Shown here one piece after another: positions 62,941 through 64,000 of a DNA stretch of 64,000 nucleotides. Position 1 is the first letter of the stretch, and every line of letters starts with the position of its first letter. Source of the DNA: Brevipalpus yothersi (lineage: Eukaryota; Arthropoda; Arachnida; Trombidiformes; Tenuipalpidae); assembly GCA_003956705.1 (NCBI GenBank), contig QZCP01000246.1, positions 37,078-101,077 on the forward strand. Reading direction: 5' to 3'. The notes under the pieces are model-generated. The model made no database searches. It saw only the letters and a program-made list of their open reading frames with translations, and was not told the DNA's origin. Made by a program: the position numbers and the translations under genes.

Positions 62941-64000
62941 CCTGTCTGGACAGTTGAGAGCTGAATACTTCTTGATTTCTCTATGAATAGTAACTTCCTT
63001 TTGGAAAAAGAGTTATCAAGCACAACTCACGAGAGAGACTCACTTTTTCAAGTGTCGCGGACAATTTCTAGGACAATTAAGGCATAACAAAAGAGTCTTG
63101 TGTGAATATTGTTACAGTTTCATGAGATTAAAGCTCAAGACTGTGTCACATCTGCTCGGAATCATTCGTCAAGAAAAAGGACCAAGCTATGAATAGGCTA
63201 GCTGAACGTCGAACTTTTCTCTGTCTGTGATTAATTATCCTAAGATAAGTGTTATATAACGTGCTTTACAACCATCTCAGTATGGTGTCAATGTTCGATT
63301 TGAATCAATATGAATTATTCATAAGCCTTTTTCACGCTCACCAATAGTTCAATAAGCTATCTCAGCAAAAAGTACTCCTAATTAACAAGTGAGAGTGCGA
63401 AAACTTTTCACACCAAACGATTCCGATTCACACAAGAATATTCTCAAGCGAATTTTTAGAAAGATAGACAACTGTGAAGCCTAGCATTCAAAGTATGAAT
63501 TCACTATATATGAGAATGAGTCTATCAAGAGCTTCATCGATCTTACATACATTTATTCATGGGCCATGAGTACTTTCTTACTCATTCCCGACATTAGATA
63601 TTCTATTCATGGAACACGCATAAAATCATGTGTAACTTGGGTAATATTCTTATCTCTCTCTTTCTCATAACTTATCGATGGAACTATCTTATAAATTGAA
63701 ATTACATGGAATGAACAAGAGAACAATTGATTTACATAAAATGAAAAACTTTGAATGTCTACTTAAATACACTTTACCGATTTCATATCGTGACATGATG
63801 TCCTCGCAAGGTTGTTCAATTTTTTTCCTCTAGATTTTCAAATGAATGCAATCTATCAATCTTGTGTAAACTTATTAGCAGAATTATGCGAAAAAAAATT
63901 TCAACTCAGAACATACATCGAATCAATGTCTAATCGGATCATCTCTTTTTCTCAAATTCATGCAAACATCGAATAAAATGACGAAAGTCATTTCCCAAAA
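62941..64000. other. Right-edge interval, no gene seen
   Basis: AT-rich DNA upstream of the receptor-like gene. No open frame longer than about 60 codons or family similarity was recognised. It probably holds the receptor promoter. Confidence 0.55.

Overview
The window is animal nuclear DNA. Genes are split by GT–AG introns, most of them 50–110 bp with a few of several kb. Intergenic DNA is AT-rich and full of long (GA)n/(CT)n arrays. Gene content (tyrosine hydroxylase with an arthropod-type N-terminus, Rop/Unc-18, a prenylated MYPT, an NSD methyltransferase, a gustatory-receptor-like protein) and a U2 snRNA close to the fly form indicate an arthropod. Compactness and base composition make an acariform mite my best guess, but this is inference; I cannot name a genus. 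Coding structures were rebuilt by hand from reading-frame continuity, splice-site phase and family recognition. All exon sums are multiples of three.

Layout. 1–8.3 kb: the first two coding exons of TEX261 (−, the rest not found), a possible partial gene at the left edge, then about 7.5 kb of microsatellite-rich DNA without a convincing gene. 8.3–9.1 kb: a four-helix membrane protein (+). 10.4–12.8 kb: Rop/STXBP1 (−), divergent from MTAP (+, 13.6–14.5 kb). 15.3–21.0 kb: an NSD-type H3K36 methyltransferase (+), tail-to-tail with a MYPT/PPP1R16 protein phosphatase-1 targeting subunit (−, 21.1–26.3 kb). 28.5–30.8 kb: DENND6 (−), divergent from a deoxynucleoside kinase (+, 32.8–34.0 kb), which is tail-to-tail with OXA1L (−, 34.2–36.1 kb). 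36.7–39 kb: a candidate 43-residue protein, eIF1 and a U2 snRNA gene, all (−). 39.7–50.0 kb: a heparan sulfate 3-O-sulfotransferase (−) with a MARCH-type E3 ligase (+) nested in its first coding intron. 50.7–51.9 kb: a secreted lipase (−). 52.9–58.2 kb: tyrosine hydroxylase (−, 12 coding exons), divergent from NOC2L (+, 59.3–61.6 kb), which ends 86 bp from a gustatory-receptor-like gene (−).

The genes are mostly unrelated housekeeping and neuronal genes. Rop (synaptic vesicle fusion) and tyrosine hydroxylase (dopamine synthesis) are both neuronal; eIF1, U2 and NOC2L serve translation, splicing and ribosome assembly. I see no operon, CRISPR array, integrated virus or toxin gene.

The most unusual feature is a duplicated block. 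The DNA 5' of the MYPT gene (about 27.59–28.07 kb, plus a short piece at 26.40–26.44 kb) recurs at about 32.14–32.74 kb, just upstream of the deoxynucleoside kinase start. The second copy lacks the roughly 1.15 kb between the two pieces and carries a small palindromic insertion. Other points of interest are the nested MARCH gene, a two-start deoxynucleoside kinase, a NOC2L model without the usual N-terminal region, a facing (GA)n/(CT)n pair able to form a hairpin, and the small two-exon ORF.
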